64,000 nucleotides of DNA from assembly GCF_036170895.1 (NCBI RefSeq), contig NZ_CP108036.1, positions 1,798,001-1,862,000 on the forward strand. The letters run 5' to 3'. Under the pieces are notes generated by a model, which searched no databases, had not been told where the DNA came from, and worked only from the letters and a program-made list of their open reading frames with translations. Both the position numbers and the translations under genes were made by a program. Positions 55,522 through 63,937 of the stretch are shown piece by piece (position 1 is the first letter of the stretch; every line of letters begins with the position of its first letter). This DNA comes from Streptomyces erythrochromogenes. GTDB lineage: Bacteria; Actinomycetota; Actinomycetes; Streptomycetales; Streptomycetaceae.

Positions 55522-56541
55522 TCAGACCATCCCGGCTTCTTGGAGCATCTTCAGGGTCTCCTGAAGCGATTCCAGCTTCCCGAGGTCGATCTTCGGTGCG
55601 TCCAGGGAGGCCAGCGGCGGAAGGCCCTTGACCGTGCTGGTCACGCCCGAGGCCAGCGGGTACTCCTTGGTGTCCTCGGCGAAGTACTTCTGCGCCTTCT
55701 CCGAGAGCAGGAAGTCGACGGCCTTCTGGGCGACCGGTGCCTGGTCGGTTCCCTTGACGACGGCGACACCGGCGGTGTTGACGAGGCCACCCGCGTCACC
55801 ACCGGGGAGGAAGTGGATCTTCGCCTTGACCTTCGCCTCGCCCTTCTCGGCGACCTGCTCGTACCAGTAGTAGTGGTTGACCAGCCCGAGCGAGACCTCG
55901 CCCTTGCCGACCGCCTCCAGCACCTTGAGGTTGTTGTCGTACACCTTCGGCTCGTTGGCCTTCAGGCCCTTCAGCCAGGTGCGGGTGGCGTCGTCGCCCT
56001 CCAGGACGCGCATGCCGGTGACGAAGGCCTGGAAGGAGGCGTTCGTCGGGACGTAACCGACCTTCCCCTTCCACTCCGGCTTGACCAGATCGTGAACGGT
56101 GTCCGGGACCTTGGAGACCTGTCCCGGGTTGTACGCGAGGACGCGGACCCGCCCGGAGGTGCCCACCCAGTCGCCCGCGCCGCCGCGGAAGCCGGGGTCC
56201 ACCTTGTCGAGGGACGCCTGCGGAAGCTTCTCCAGCATGCCCTTGGTGGACAGGGCCCCGAGGGCGCCGGCGTCCTGGGAGAAGAACAGCCCGGCCTTGG
56301 TCTTGCCGCCCTCTTCCTGGATCTGGGCGGCGAGTTCGGCGCTCTCGCCGTAGCGGACGGCGACCGTGGTGCCGACGGCCTTCTCCAGATCGTCCAGGAG
56401 CGGCTTGACCAGCTTCTCGTTGCGGCCCGAGTAGATGACGAGCCCTGCGTCGTCCTCGTCGACGCCGCAGCCTGCGACGGCGGGGAGGAGGAGTGCCGCC
56501 GCGAAGAGCGCGGTCAGGCGTCGGACCAAGGGGCGTCGCAT
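55522..56541 (-). CDS. fbpA: Ferric-iron-binding lipoprotein
   Basis: A 339-residue substrate-binding protein of the FbpA/AfuA class. Signal peptide VRRLTALFAAALLLPAVAGC ends in a lipobox (VAGC), so it is membrane-anchored. LVIYSGRNEKLVKPLLDDLE is the typical first strand, YGESAELAAQIQEEGGKTKA and LFFSQDAGALGALSTKGML follow. The paired tyrosines of iron binding fit LVNHYYWYEQVAEKGEA, and LASGVTSTVKGLPPLASLD lies near the end. First gene of fbpABC; ATG 56541 lies 50 bp from a 19-bp iron box. Divergent from the A-T-acyltransferase gene. Confidence 0.94.
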   Translation of the reverse strand: MRRPLVRRLTALFAAALLLPAVAGCGVDEDDAGLVIYSGRNEKLVKPLLDDLEKAVGTTVAVRYGESAELAAQIQEEGGKTKAGLFFSQDAGALGALSTKGMLEKLPQASLDKVDPGFRGGAGDWVGTSGRVRVLAYNPGQVSKVPDTVHDLVKPEWKGKVGYVPTNASFQAFVTGMRVLEGDDATRTWLKGLKANEPKVYDNNLKVLEAVGKGEVSLGLVNHYYWYEQVAEKGEAKVKAKIHFLPGGDAGGLVNTAGVAVVKGTDQAPVAQKAVDFLLSEKAQKYFAEDTKEYPLASGVTSTVKGLPPLASLDAPKIDLGKLESLQETLKMLQEAGMV

Positions 56542-56590
56542 GGGAAGCCTTCCTACAAGGGCAGCGGAGAACCGGGTATCGCCCCATAAG

Positions 56591-56609
56591 TAAGGTAAAG
56601 CTAACCTAA
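56591..56609. promoter_or_regulatory. Iron box upstream of fbpA
   Basis: TAAGGTAAAGCTAACCTAA matches the DmdR1/IdeR consensus TTAGGTTAGGCTAACCTAA at 16 of 19 positions. Predicts repression of fbpABC in iron-replete cells. Confidence 0.85.
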
Positions 56610-56729
56610 AGGTCAAGGGTGATACACGCAACAGTTCGACCGCGCCCACCCATCGGCGGAGCCGACCCTACCGCTTATTTTTCAATGGATCTTCCATGAG
56701 CCATCTGTGACTTTCCTGTGACTATCGGG

Positions 56730-56748
56730 CGAGGTAAGGCATTCCTAA
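56730..56748. promoter_or_regulatory. Second iron box, before the 56758 gene
   Basis: CGAGGTAAGGCATTCCTAA matches the iron-box consensus at 13 of 19 positions and lies 10 bp before the start codon of the adenylation-acyltransferase gene. Confidence 0.65.
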
Positions 56749-56757
56749 GATGCGCCC

Positions 56758-59355
56758 GTGACAGTCCTTCCCGGCCTACTCCCAGGCACCGCGTCCGTCC
56801 CGTTCGCCCTCGGCCTCGCCGCCCACGGCGACCGGACCGCCATCATCACGGCCGACGGCACGGTCAGCTATGCCGAGTTGGCCGTACGCGTGGACAGGAC
56901 GGCCCGCCGCCTCGGCCGGGAACGCCGCCTGGTCCTGCTGGTCGGTACCAACACCGTCGACGCCCTCGTCGTCCACCTCGCCGCCCTCGCGGCCGGGCAC
57001 CCCGTCCTCCTGGTACCGGGCGACCACCCCGAAGCCGTCCAGTCCTTGATCGACGCGTACGACCCGGACGTCGTGGCCCGCCGCGAGGGCGAGGACATGC
57101 TGCTCGACGAGCGGCGCGAGGTCTCGGCACACGACCTGCACCCGGACCTCGCCCTGCTGCTCAGCACCTCGGGCTCGACCGGATCACCGAAGCTCGTCCG
57201 GCTGTCGCACGAGAACCTCCAGACCAACGCGGAGTCCATCGCCCAGTACCTGGACATCCGGGACACCGACCGCGCCGCGACCACCCTGCCCCTGCACTAC
57301 TGCTACGGCCTGTCCGTCGTGCACAGCCACCTCCTGCGCGGCGCCGGACTGATCCTGACCGACCTGTCGGTCGCCGACACCTGCTTCTGGGAGCTCTTCA
57401 AAGCCGCGCGGGGGACGGCCCTCGCCGGGGTTCCCTACACCTTCGACCTGCTCGACCGGGTCGGCTTCGCCGCCATGGAACTGCCCCACCTGCGCTACGT
57501 CACCCAGGCGGGCGGGCGCCTGGCGCCCGACCAGGTCCGCCGCTACGCCGCACTCGGCCGCGCAGCCGGCTGGAAGCTCTTCGTGATGTACGGCCAGACC
57601 GAGGCGACGGCCCGCATGGCCTACCTGCCGCCGCACCTCGCGGAATCCCGCCCCGAGGCGGCAGGGATCCCCATCCCCGGCGGCTCCTTCCGCCTTCGGC
57701 CGCTACCCGACAGCGCCGACGGCCCTGACTGCACCCATGGCACCGACGACGACACCGGCGAGCTGGTCTACTCGGGCCCCAACGTCATGCTCGGCTATGC
57801 CCGTTCCCCGGGCGACCTCGCGCTGGGCCGGACCGTGCACGAACTCCGCACCGGCGACATCGCGCGCCGCTCGCCCGACGGGCTGTACGAGATCGTCGGC
57901 CGGAGCAGCCGGTTCGCGAAGATCCTCGGCCTGCGCATCGACCCCGGGCAGGTCGAGGCGATGCTCGCCCGGCACGGCGTCAGCGCCCTGTGCACCGGCG
58001 ACGACGAGGCACTGCGCATCGCGGCCGTCGGCGGCCACGACCGGGACGCCCGCCGGATAGCCCGGCGCGTGGCCCGCGACTGCAGTCTGCCGGCCCGCGC
58101 CGTGCATGTCCGCGTCCTGGCCACCCTCCCCCGCCTCCCCTCGGGCAAGCCCGACTACCGGGCCGTGCGCAACCTGACCCGTCAGGCGCCCGACAGCACC
58201 ACTGACACCACCACCCGCCCCGCGGCCACGCCGGACGGCGCCCCCGAACCCCTACACCTGCTCTACGCACGGGTCCTCGACCGCTCGGACGTGACGGACG
58301 ACAGCTCCTTCGTCAGCCTGGGCGGCGATTCGCTCTCGTACGTGGAGATGTCGATCCAGCTCGAAGAGCGGCTCGGTCACCTGCCGGCCGGCTGGCACAC
58401 GACACCGATCCGGGACCTCAGGCCGCCCGAGCACGCGGACACCTCCCGCAGGCGGACCCTGGAGACGAGCGTCGCGCTCCGCGCCCTGGCCATCTTCTGC
58501 ATCGTCGGCTCGCACATCCAGGTGTTCGGCATCAAGGGCGGGGCGCACATCCTGCTCGCGGTCGCCGGATACAACTTCGCCCGCTTCCAGCTCACTTCTG
58601 CCGAACGGCGCGTACGCGTACGCCGGGGCTGGACCAGCCTCGCCCGCGTCGCGCTGCCGAGCATGGCCTGGATCGGCCTGATCCTGCTCCTCAACGACGA
58701 CTACACGCTCGCCAATCTCTTCCTGCTCGACAGCGTCATGGGCCCCGCCGACCTCAAGACCGGTATGCACTTCTGGTTCATCGAGGCCCTCGTCTACATC
58801 CTGATCGCCGCCGTCGGCCTCCTGGGCCTGCCCGCAGCCGACCGGGCGGAGCGCCGGTTCCCGTACGCCCTGCCCCTGGCCCTCGCCGGCCTGGGACTCC
58901 TCACCCGGTACGACCTCGTCGGCCTGCCGGAGCGCGAGCACATCCCCGACGCCGTCACCGTCTTCTGGCTGTTCGCCCTCGGCTGGGCCGCCGCCAAGGC
59001 CGCCACCGTGCGACAGCGCCTCCTGGTCACCCTCGCGGCCCTGGCCACCGTGCCGGGCTTCTTCCCCGGCGACCCCGGGCGCGAGGCGATTATCGTCGCC
59101 GGATTCGTGCTCCTGGTGTGGGTGCCCAGCCTCCCCAGCTGGGAGCGCCTGAACCAACTGGCCGGCCTCCTCGCGACCAGCTCCCTGTACATCTACCTGA
59201 CCCACTGGCAAATCTTCCCGCTCATCGACGGGTTCTCCCGGCACCTGGCGTTCTTGGCCTCGCTCCTCTTCGGCATCGCCTACGCGGCCGGCGCCGCCCG
59301 CCTGATGCGAGGACTGTCGGCACGCAGAGGGGCTCGCGCCTCGGCGGATTCCTGA
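56758..59355 (+). CDS. Adenylation-carrier-acyltransferase_3 fusion membrane protein
   Basis: An 865-residue three-part protein. Residues 1-470: ANL adenylation domain (LLLSTSGSTGSPKLVRLSHE, MYGQTEATARMAYLPP, RTGDIARRSPDGLYEIVGR, catalytic-Lys region LPRLPSGKPDYRAV). About 490-565: acyl/peptidyl carrier with phosphopantetheine Ser in FVSLGGDSLSYVEMS. About 575-850: ten-helix Acyl_transf_3 membrane domain (catalytic His probably in IVGSHIQVFG; LYIYLTHWQIFPL near the end). This suggests an acid activated as acyl-AMP, loaded on the carrier and transferred across or at the membrane. An iron box before GTG 56758 and divergence from fbpABC point to iron-starvation expression. Confidence 0.9.
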   Translation: MTVLPGLLPGTASVPFALGLAAHGDRTAIITADGTVSYAELAVRVDRTARRLGRERRLVLLVGTNTVDALVVHLAALAAGHPVLLVPGDHPEAVQSLIDAYDPDVVARREGEDMLLDERREVSAHDLHPDLALLLSTSGSTGSPKLVRLSHENLQTNAESIAQYLDIRDTDRAATTLPLHYCYGLSVVHSHLLRGAGLILTDLSVADTCFWELFKAARGTALAGVPYTFDLLDRVGFAAMELPHLRYVTQAGGRLAPDQVRRYAALGRAAGWKLFVMYGQTEATARMAYLPPHLAESRPEAAGIPIPGGSFRLRPLPDSADGPDCTHGTDDDTGELVYSGPNVMLGYARSPGDLALGRTVHELRTGDIARRSPDGLYEIVGRSSRFAKILGLRIDPGQVEAMLARHGVSALCTGDDEALRIAAVGGHDRDARRIARRVARDCSLPARAVHVRVLATLPRLPSGKPDYRAVRNLTRQAPDSTTDTTTRPAATPDGAPEPLHLLYARVLDRSDVTDDSSFVSLGGDSLSYVEMSIQLEERLGHLPAGWHTTPIRDLRPPEHADTSRRRTLETSVALRALAIFCIVGSHIQVFGIKGGAHILLAVAGYNFARFQLTSAERRVRVRRGWTSLARVALPSMAWIGLILLLNDDYTLANLFLLDSVMGPADLKTGMHFWFIEALVYILIAAVGLLGLPAADRAERRFPYALPLALAGLGLLTRYDLVGLPEREHIPDAVTVFWLFALGWAAAKAATVRQRLLVTLAALATVPGFFPGDPGREAIIVAGFVLLVWVPSLPSWERLNQLAGLLATSSLYIYLTHWQIFPLIDGFSRHLAFLASLLFGIAYAAGAARLMRGLSARRGARASADS

Positions 59356-59500
59356 CCCGCGGAGCGACTGGTCGGGGCGGCTGGGGAGAATCGGCTGCAT
59401 AAACGGGCAGCAGGATGAAAGACTCGGAAACGTCGATCGCTCCAGGTCAGACCACCCGTGCAGCCGATTTACGCAGGTCAGCGGTGTAAGGGTGCCGACT
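59356..59500. other. Right end of element 2 with arm repeat
   Basis: CTGGGGAGAATCGG (59381-59394) begins a 120-bp segment ending at the core that aligns gaplessly with 51727-51846. No gene. Confidence 0.7.
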
Positions 59501-59685
59501 TCAAGAAGATCTCCTCCTGGGCCGCCATCCTCTTCACCCCCACCCTGGTGGGAACCATCTGCGGCATGAACTTCGAGGACATGCCCGAACTCAAGTGGGC
59601 AGCCGGCTACCCCTTCACGATCCTGCTGATGGCGGTCGTCTGCGTCAGCCTGTACGTCATCTTCAAGAAGCGCGACTGGCTGTAA
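59458..59685 (+). pseudogene. Detached corA 3' end, copy C (attachment core 59501-59516)
   Basis: Encodes FKKISSWAAILFTPTLVGTI then CGMNFEDMPELKWAAGYPFT and FKKRDWL. It is close to the end of the present corA (LKWA, YPF, FKKRDWL shared) but carries changes in the conserved signature (YGMNF to CGMNF), as expected without selection. No CorA 5' part and no ribosome site. Probably the original chromosomal 3' end pushed away by integration, i.e. the outer attR. Confidence 0.85.
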
Positions 59686-59789
59686 TCGGGCCATCAACTC
59701 CGTTGATCTACTCGTCTGTTGCACCCGAGCCACCTCGTACCGAACGACGCAGCAGCCCTCGGCCCGGCCGTCAGGGGCCCTCACCGCCG

Positions 59790-61739
59790 TCACAGGCCGG
59801 CGAAGGTCAGGGCCGTCGCGATGACCGAGCGGGCCACGGTCGCCGCGAACTCCGGGTTGTGGTCCTGGTCGAGGAGGGTGTCGCCCGGGGTGTGGTACTG
59901 CCGCGTCCCGGTGCCGGGGTCTCCGTCGGGCGTGGAGAACAGGTCCTCGGAGACGGCGACGGCGGCCCAGCCCCGCTCGTGGAAGCTCGCGTGGTCGCTG
60001 CGCCCCGCCGCCGGGTCGGCGGGACCGGTGAGCTGCTGCACCGTCACCGCGGAGTCGATGACCGGCACGGTACGGGCGACCCGTTCGCCCAGCGCGTCGG
60101 ACGCGCTCACGACCGGGCCCGCCACCAGGGACCCTGCGTGGATCTCGACGACGGGGCTGCTCCCCTGCTGCCTGCCCGCGATCATGTCCATCTGGAAGAC
60201 CCCGGCGATGCGGTCACCCGCCGCAGCGGCGGCCCGTGCGTAGAACTTGCTCCCGACCAGGCCCTGTTCCTCGGCGTTGAACAGTACGAAGCGCACGTTC
60301 CGGGTGGGCTCCCTGCCGTCGTCGAGCAAGCCTCTCAGACACTCCGCCGCGGCCATGACGGCTGCTGTCCCGCTGCCGTCGTCGTCGGCTCCCGGCGCGG
60401 GGTCGACCGCCGGATCGTAGGGGCGCGGATCGCCGTCAGCGTCGACGAAGTCGCCGTTCGCCGCAGTGGAGTCCATGTGGGCGGTGATGAGTACGGTCGA
60501 GTCCGCGCCGGGGACGCTGTGCTCGGCCTCCACGTTCAGCAGCCGGTGCTCGCGCCACCGGAACGGGTGCAGCCGGACGGTCAGGCCGAGGTCCTCGAAC
60601 CGGCGCGCCAGCGCCTCGACGACCCGTGCGTTGTCCTCGGCCGACGCGTCCCGGCTGCGCACCTTCAGCGGTCCGCCCTCCACCAGCGGCTCGATGCCGG
60701 AGATGCGCGCCACGTGCCTGCTGAGCACCTCCGACGTCACGGCCGCGCGGACCGCGGCGATCGTCTCCGGGGAGGGGAGGCCGTCCCCGAACGCCGCCGC
60801 GAGGCGTCCGGGCGGGGCCTCGGTGCGGAAGTCGAGGAGCGCCGGGTCCGGTAGCAGCCGTTCGGTGTGTCCCGGCTTCGCACCCGGCAGGTGCACCTCC
60901 TCCACCGGGGCCCCGGCGGGCGCGGCGAGATAGACGCCGCCGGGCGCGGGCCCCAGCGAGGCGACCGGCGGGGCCGAGGTCGCCGCCAGCTCGTCGGCGA
61001 CGTAGCCGAAGACGGCCGTGGCGCGCAGCGCCGCCTCGACGTCCGGCCGGGATCCGGGCGGGGCGCCGGCGAACGCCTCGAAGGCTTCGACGGCCGGGAG
61101 CGGGCGGTTGTCGCGGAGGAGGAAGGCCACCGTGTCCTCCACGCTCCCGCGCAAGTCGGTTGTGAATCCGGCCTGTTGGAGCGCGGTGACACCGCTCGTG
61201 CTCGCCATGGCGAGCACGAGCCGCGCGGAGGCGACATGCACCGGAACGACCTCCGCGGCGTTCGCGATCACCGCCAGGTCGGACAGCTCCCGCCCCTCCG
61301 GCAGCTCGATCCGCGTCCAGAGGACGGGACGGTTCTCCATGGCCGCGCGGGCGAACACGGGGTGGGCCGCGGTGCGCATCCCCGCTTCCCGGGCGAACGC
61401 GCGCTCCTGGGGGTCCTCGCCGACGAAGACGCACGCGACGGGAGCCGAGCCGGGCGGCTGGACGCTCGCGACCGCCTCGTCGAAGGGGCTCCGGCTGCCC
61501 TTCGGCCCCCAGCGCACGAGGGCGTCGTCCGTGAAGCGGCCGGGGAACGCCTCGTGCAGGGCCGCCGCCACGGTGGCCGGTGGAAGCGTTCCGGGGTCGG
61601 AGAGGATGCCCTTCGGAGCCTCGCCGAGGGAGTCGAGGACGGCCATGACACGCGGCCGGGGCCGGAGGGTCAGCGAGTCGTCGGCCGCCAGCAGGGCATC
61701 GGCCAGGGTGCCCCCTATGTCGAAGAAGAACACAGGCAT
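59790..61739 (-). CDS. HAD-like domain fused to M28 metallopeptidase
   Basis: A 649-residue protein. Residues 1-190 are a HAD hydrolase (motif I FFFDIGGTLADALLA; FDEAVASVQPPGSAPVACVF; VGEDPQERAFAREAGMRT as motif IV region). The middle 190 residues are helical (VEDTVAFLLRDNRPLPAVEA). From about 400 it is an M28 zinc aminopeptidase: LITAHMDSTAANGDF, APGADDDGSGTAAVMAAAE, LFNAEEQGLVGSKFYARA, FQMDMIAGRQQG and YHTPGDTLLDQDHNPEF. No signal peptide, so cytosolic unlike most M28 enzymes. ATG 61739 is chosen where the HAD motif begins. Convergent with element 2 and divergent from the M4 gene. Confidence 0.88.
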   Translation of the reverse strand: MPVFFFDIGGTLADALLAADDSLTLRPRPRVMAVLDSLGEAPKGILSDPGTLPPATVAAALHEAFPGRFTDDALVRWGPKGSRSPFDEAVASVQPPGSAPVACVFVGEDPQERAFAREAGMRTAAHPVFARAAMENRPVLWTRIELPEGRELSDLAVIANAAEVVPVHVASARLVLAMASTSGVTALQQAGFTTDLRGSVEDTVAFLLRDNRPLPAVEAFEAFAGAPPGSRPDVEAALRATAVFGYVADELAATSAPPVASLGPAPGGVYLAAPAGAPVEEVHLPGAKPGHTERLLPDPALLDFRTEAPPGRLAAAFGDGLPSPETIAAVRAAVTSEVLSRHVARISGIEPLVEGGPLKVRSRDASAEDNARVVEALARRFEDLGLTVRLHPFRWREHRLLNVEAEHSVPGADSTVLITAHMDSTAANGDFVDADGDPRPYDPAVDPAPGADDDGSGTAAVMAAAECLRGLLDDGREPTRNVRFVLFNAEEQGLVGSKFYARAAAAAGDRIAGVFQMDMIAGRQQGSSPVVEIHAGSLVAGPVVSASDALGERVARTVPVIDSAVTVQQLTGPADPAAGRSDHASFHERGWAAVAVSEDLFSTPDGDPGTGTRQYHTPGDTLLDQDHNPEFAATVARSVIATALTFAGL

Positions 61740-62086
61740 CTGAAGTCCTCCGTGACCCGGGAGCCCGGGGGGCCGACGGCCACGTGCCCGGCCAACGGCC
61801 GGGCACGCTGCTCCGAGAACAGGCTCCCGACCCCTCCATCGTCGTCTTGCGGTGGCACCCCCGCATCCCCGCATCCACGGCGGATGCCGTTGAACGGGGC
61901 ACAGTTGAACGGGACACGGCTGTGGGAGCAGGAGCACAGTGCATCCCTACGGGCTGCCCGGTTGCCGCCGGTGTCACCTGATGTGACGTTTGAAGGGGAG
62001 GCCGCGAAGGGGACGCGCGCGAAGGGGAGGGGAAGCAGGAGCGGGGGACCCCACCAGGAGCGTCACGAAGGGTCGTGTCATCAGTC
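61740..62086. other. Divergent intergenic region, no gene seen
   Basis: 347 bp between divergent peptidase genes. A direct repeat GTTGAACGGG occurs at about 61889 and 61905. A small palindromic GTCACCTGATGTGAC lies at about 61972-61986 and could be an operator. Confidence 0.5.
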
Positions 62087-63787
62087 ATGTCACAGCTCGA
62101 AAGCTTCCGCTATCACTTCACCGACGACCCGCAGGCGGACGGCGGGCCTCCAGGGCCCGAGTCGGTGCGCGGGGTGGGCGCCCCGGAGGGCGTCGAAGGG
62201 TCCCGCGGTTTCAACTCGGCCGAATCGGCCGCACGGTTCTACCTGGCGGAGAAGCTCGCCGTGGAGGAGTCACCGGCGCTGCGGGAGGCCGTCCGCGAGG
62301 ACCGGCCCGAGCGGGTGCCCGATCTCGTCCTGAGCATGGAGCGCCGTCAGGCCGGTACGGGCACCACTCTGGTCCGCTTCGAGCAGACCCAGCAGGAGAT
62401 CCCCGTCTTCGGCGCCGAGGTGCTGGTCGAGATCGACGAGGACCAGCGGCTGGTGTCGATGGACGGCAGGCTCGGCGAGGTGGCGGGCGTCACCCCCGTG
62501 CCGGAGCTGTCGGGTACGGAGGCCCTGGAGCGGGTCAAGTCGGCGACCGGGAGCACGGTCGACGCCGCGGAGCTGCCACCGCCCACCTTGACGTACATCA
62601 GCCGCAACGATCAGTGGCACCTGGCCTGGCACCTGCGCGAGGTGCCGGCCCAACTGCCCGAGAACCGCCGTGAGGCAGGCCGGCGCGGCCACGGCCTCGG
62701 CGCGTCGCCGCGCGAGGCATTCCCGCTCACCGGATACCTCGTCGACGCGCACTCCGGCGAGATCCTCAAGTCGTACGGGATGTCCCCCACGATCACCGTA
62801 CCGATCAGGCTGGAGGGCGAGGACGAGGTCAGCGCCCGGCAGCGGTTCCACGGCAGCCGGCAGAACGGCTCCTTCCTCCTGCACGACCAGTGGCGGCAGA
62901 TCGCCACCTACGACATGGGCTTCGCGGACATCGACACCGCCCCGCCGCCGACCGCGGCGATCGGCTCGCCGCAGGCCGACTTCGGTGTCGGCCACCGGGC
63001 CGGGGTCTCCGCGCACGTCAATGCCGAGCGGGTGGAGAAGTACTACCGCGACCAGCTCTTCCGCAACGGCATCGACGACGCCGACATGGACCTGGTCTCC
63101 CTGGTCAACTGCACCTACCACGAGGACGGACCGGGACCCGAGTGGTTCAACGCCGTCTGGTTCAAGGGGCGGATGTGGTACGGCCAGGTGTCCGAGGGAG
63201 GCCGGCTGGTCAGCCTGGCCCGGCATCTCGACATCATCGCGCACGAGATGACCCACGGGGTGATCGAGACCTCCAGCAACCTGATCTACCAGGACCAGTC
63301 CGGCGCCCTGAACGAGTCGCTGTCGGACACGATGGGCATCATCATCTCCAACTGGTACCAGGCCCCGGACCGCCACGACGTCGGCACCTGGAGCTGGGAG
63401 CTCGGGGCCGGGATGGGCGGCAACGGGAAACCCCTGCGCGACCTGAGCGATCCCACCCGGACCGGCGATCCCGACCACATGGACGACTATCTGAACACGA
63501 CGCACGACAGCGGCGGGGTGCACACCAACAGCAACATCCACAACAAGGCGATGTTCAACCTGCTCACCTCGGTGGACGCGGCGGGCCGGCCGGTCCTCAA
63601 GGTCGAGGAGTGGGCGCTGCTGATCTACCTCGCCCTGGTGCGGCTGCTGAGCACGTCTGACTTCTCGGACATGCGACGCGCCCTGCGGGACGTCACCGGC
63701 ACGTACCTCTTCGGCAACACCGCGCTGCAGTCCGCCGCCCGGGCTGCGATCGACGAGGCGTACGAGAAGGTGGGCCTCCCCGCCTGA
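62087..63787 (+). CDS. M4 (thermolysin) family metallopeptidase without signal peptide
   Basis: A 566-residue peptidase from ATG 62087. An N-terminal FTP/PepSY-like propeptide spans about residues 45-225 (LVRFEQTQQEIPVFGAEVLV, PLTGYLVDAHSGEILKSYG). The catalytic domain has zinc site HEMTHGVIETSSNL and the third ligand in ALNESLSDTMGIIISNW. Later motifs are GGVHTNSNIHNKAMFNLL and a C-terminal helical domain. M4 enzymes are normally secreted, yet no Sec or Tat signal is present (N-terminus MSQLESFRYHFTDDPQA); export by another route or an internal function must be assumed. Ends before a short gap to the next gene. Confidence 0.92.
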   Translation: MSQLESFRYHFTDDPQADGGPPGPESVRGVGAPEGVEGSRGFNSAESAARFYLAEKLAVEESPALREAVREDRPERVPDLVLSMERRQAGTGTTLVRFEQTQQEIPVFGAEVLVEIDEDQRLVSMDGRLGEVAGVTPVPELSGTEALERVKSATGSTVDAAELPPPTLTYISRNDQWHLAWHLREVPAQLPENRREAGRRGHGLGASPREAFPLTGYLVDAHSGEILKSYGMSPTITVPIRLEGEDEVSARQRFHGSRQNGSFLLHDQWRQIATYDMGFADIDTAPPPTAAIGSPQADFGVGHRAGVSAHVNAERVEKYYRDQLFRNGIDDADMDLVSLVNCTYHEDGPGPEWFNAVWFKGRMWYGQVSEGGRLVSLARHLDIIAHEMTHGVIETSSNLIYQDQSGALNESLSDTMGIIISNWYQAPDRHDVGTWSWELGAGMGGNGKPLRDLSDPTRTGDPDHMDDYLNTTHDSGGVHTNSNIHNKAMFNLLTSVDAAGRPVLKVEEWALLIYLALVRLLSTSDFSDMRRALRDVTGTYLFGNTALQSAARAAIDEAYEKVGLPA

Positions 63788-63937
63788 GCCTCCCCGCCTG
63801 AGCCCCTGGGCCGGGTCGGCACGTCCGCTCATCCGATGATGACGGTGTCCTGGGCGCGCCGACCCGGCCGCCGTGCGCTGACAGGTGTGGGTGGGGCGTT
63901 CCTGGGGAGGCGCACCGCGGGAAGGCGGTGAGCGGTC

